The notes beneath the pieces were generated by a model. The model made no database searches and had not been told where the DNA came from. It saw nothing but the letters and a program-made list of their open reading frames with translations. From NCBI GenBank assembly GCA_028284955.1, contig JANQQS010000115.1:33779-97778 (forward strand): a stretch of 64,000 nt of DNA. The letters are read 5' to 3'. Positions 63,375 to 64,000 of the stretch are shown here, one piece after another. The stretch comes from Myxococcota bacterium (lineage in GTDB: Bacteria; Myxococcota_A; Polyangia; Polyangiales; Houyiibacteriaceae). Position 1 is the first letter of the stretch; each line of letters opens with the position of its first letter. Both the position numbers and the translations under genes were made by a program.

Positions 63375-63740
63375 AGGGTTTGGCACCCAAACCCTCTCGT
63401 CGGGGTACGACCCCGCCGATTCACCCAAGCTCCCCCGCCAGGATGCACGTTCTCTGGTTACGTGGGGTTGAACTGCCGGGGCCCCGCCGCTTCGCGGTGG
63501 GGCGGACGCGAACGCGGCCGGCGGCGGGAGGGGGGCCCCGGTCGGGTCGTACCCGACTGGGGGGGGGGGCTGCGGCCAGCCCCTCCTGAGAAACACAGCG
63601 CACCCAAACCCTCTCGTCGGGATACGATCCCGCCGATTCACCCGAACTCCCCCTCCAAGAGGCACGTGACCTGGTTACGTGGAGTCAAACTGCTGGGGCC
63701 CGACCGCTACGCGGTGGGGCGGACGCGAAGCGGCCGGACT
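63375..63740 (+). repeat. Tandem pair of ~140 bp twin-hairpin repeat units (217 bp period)
   Basis: Unit 1 begins with hairpin A, AGGGTTTGG/CCAAACCCT (loop CAC, 63375-63395), then hairpin B, CGGGGT/ACCCCG (63401-63415), then a conserved segment to about 63523. Unit 2 begins at 63601 with CACCCAAACC and has B as CGGGAT/ATCCCG, ending near 63740. The unit 1 start (CACCCAAACC) is at 63384. The segment 63384-63470 matches the minus strand at 10865-10945. Confidence 0.85.
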
Positions 63741-63948
63741 TGGGACACAATCACACCTTCCAAGACACAGTTGGAACTCGCCGGACTACAATTCACCGCA
63801 GACAGAGGCGGCAGCCGCGAGCTCTGCACGAAGAAAGCAGTTCACCGCAAGCGCTACGCGAAGAAAGCAAGGGGGCGTAGGGGCCCCCGCGCAGCGCGAA
63901 GCGGCGTTGGGAGGGGGGCCCCGGTCGGGTCGTACCCGACTGGGGGGA
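63526..63948 (+). repeat. Repeated ~40 bp GC-rich hairpin module
   Basis: GGGAGGGGGGCCCC, then CGGGTCGTACCCG (a small hairpin) and GACTGGGGGG, occur at about 63526-63566 and again at about 63909-63948. The stretch between the copies holds no gene. The window end (to 64000) is repeat-derived and non-coding as far as I can see. Confidence 0.75.
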
Positions 63949-64000
63949 GGGTCTGCGGAGTCAGAACCTCAGAAAAGATACAGACGCAGCGCCTCGTCGA

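Overview
The window is GC-rich, dense bacterial chromosome. Several features point to a predatory or social deltaproteobacterial lineage (Myxococcota, or a relative such as Bradymonadia or Polyangia): two Hanks-type Ser/Thr kinases with one membrane anchor each or more, many lipoproteins of unknown function, Asp-Ala/Pro-rich low-complexity coding DNA, a GldA/F/G-like ABC system with a DUF4340 protein, hybrid histidine kinases and frequent GTG/TTG starts. This assignment is inference from gene content; no rRNA or tRNA gene was found to anchor it.

Layout. 0.1-5 kb: a DUF3800 protein, a membrane transporter with a HEAT-repeat tail, and a membrane Ser/Thr kinase convergent with it. 5-11.5 kb: a LamG-type lipoprotein, a kinase/TPR pair, a winged-helix protein, and a DciA-like (DUF721) protein. 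11.5-16.6 kb: a universal-stress protein/NhaD-type antiporter pair, a decayed AAA ATPase (DUF4143 family), and a chemoreceptor operon headed by a thioredoxin-fold protein. 16.7-24.7 kb: a minus-strand operon of DUF58, transglutaminase and MoxR genes plus a TPR protein, followed by Asp-Ala repeat DNA and a frameshifted lipoprotein gene. 24.8-33.8 kb: two ABC systems in a row, the second GldA-GldF-GldG-DUF4340, with a degenerate PP2C-like protein between them. 33.8-41.3 kb: a PilZ/acetyltransferase-like protein and a compact tailoring cluster (flavin-dependent tryptophan halogenase, cytochrome P450, O-methyltransferase, JmjC/cupin_8 oxygenase) without any NRPS, PKS or terpene synthase in view. 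41.5-47.8 kb: signalling genes and a fatty-acid desaturase with an AraC-like regulator that has lost part of its DNA-binding region. 47.9-61 kb: 2-oxoglutarate dehydrogenase E1, secreted or lipoprotein genes, a rhomboid-like pseudoprotease, a beta-propeller protein, RNase R, thymidine phosphorylase and a predicted lipoprotein metallopeptidase.

The most notable system is at 61.3-63.4 kb. A small Cys-rich secreted peptide with EASCG/EGSCG repeats is followed by a DUF692 (MNIO) enzyme and a DUF2063 (HvfC/BufC-like) partner protein. This is the architecture of the MNIO-dependent metal-chelating RiPP systems (oxazolin/HvfABC and bufferin/BufABC). Here the repeat is EGSCG/EASCG rather than the EGKCG of HvfA, the precursor's ribosome-binding site can pair with an upstream CCTCC, and a stable hairpin lies between precursor and enzyme.

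A second recurring element is a family of intergenic repeats built of two adjacent small hairpins (10.9 kb, three copies at 25.2-25.4 kb, and an array from 63.4 kb to the window end). Their shared layout suggests a lineage-specific, REP-like repeat family.
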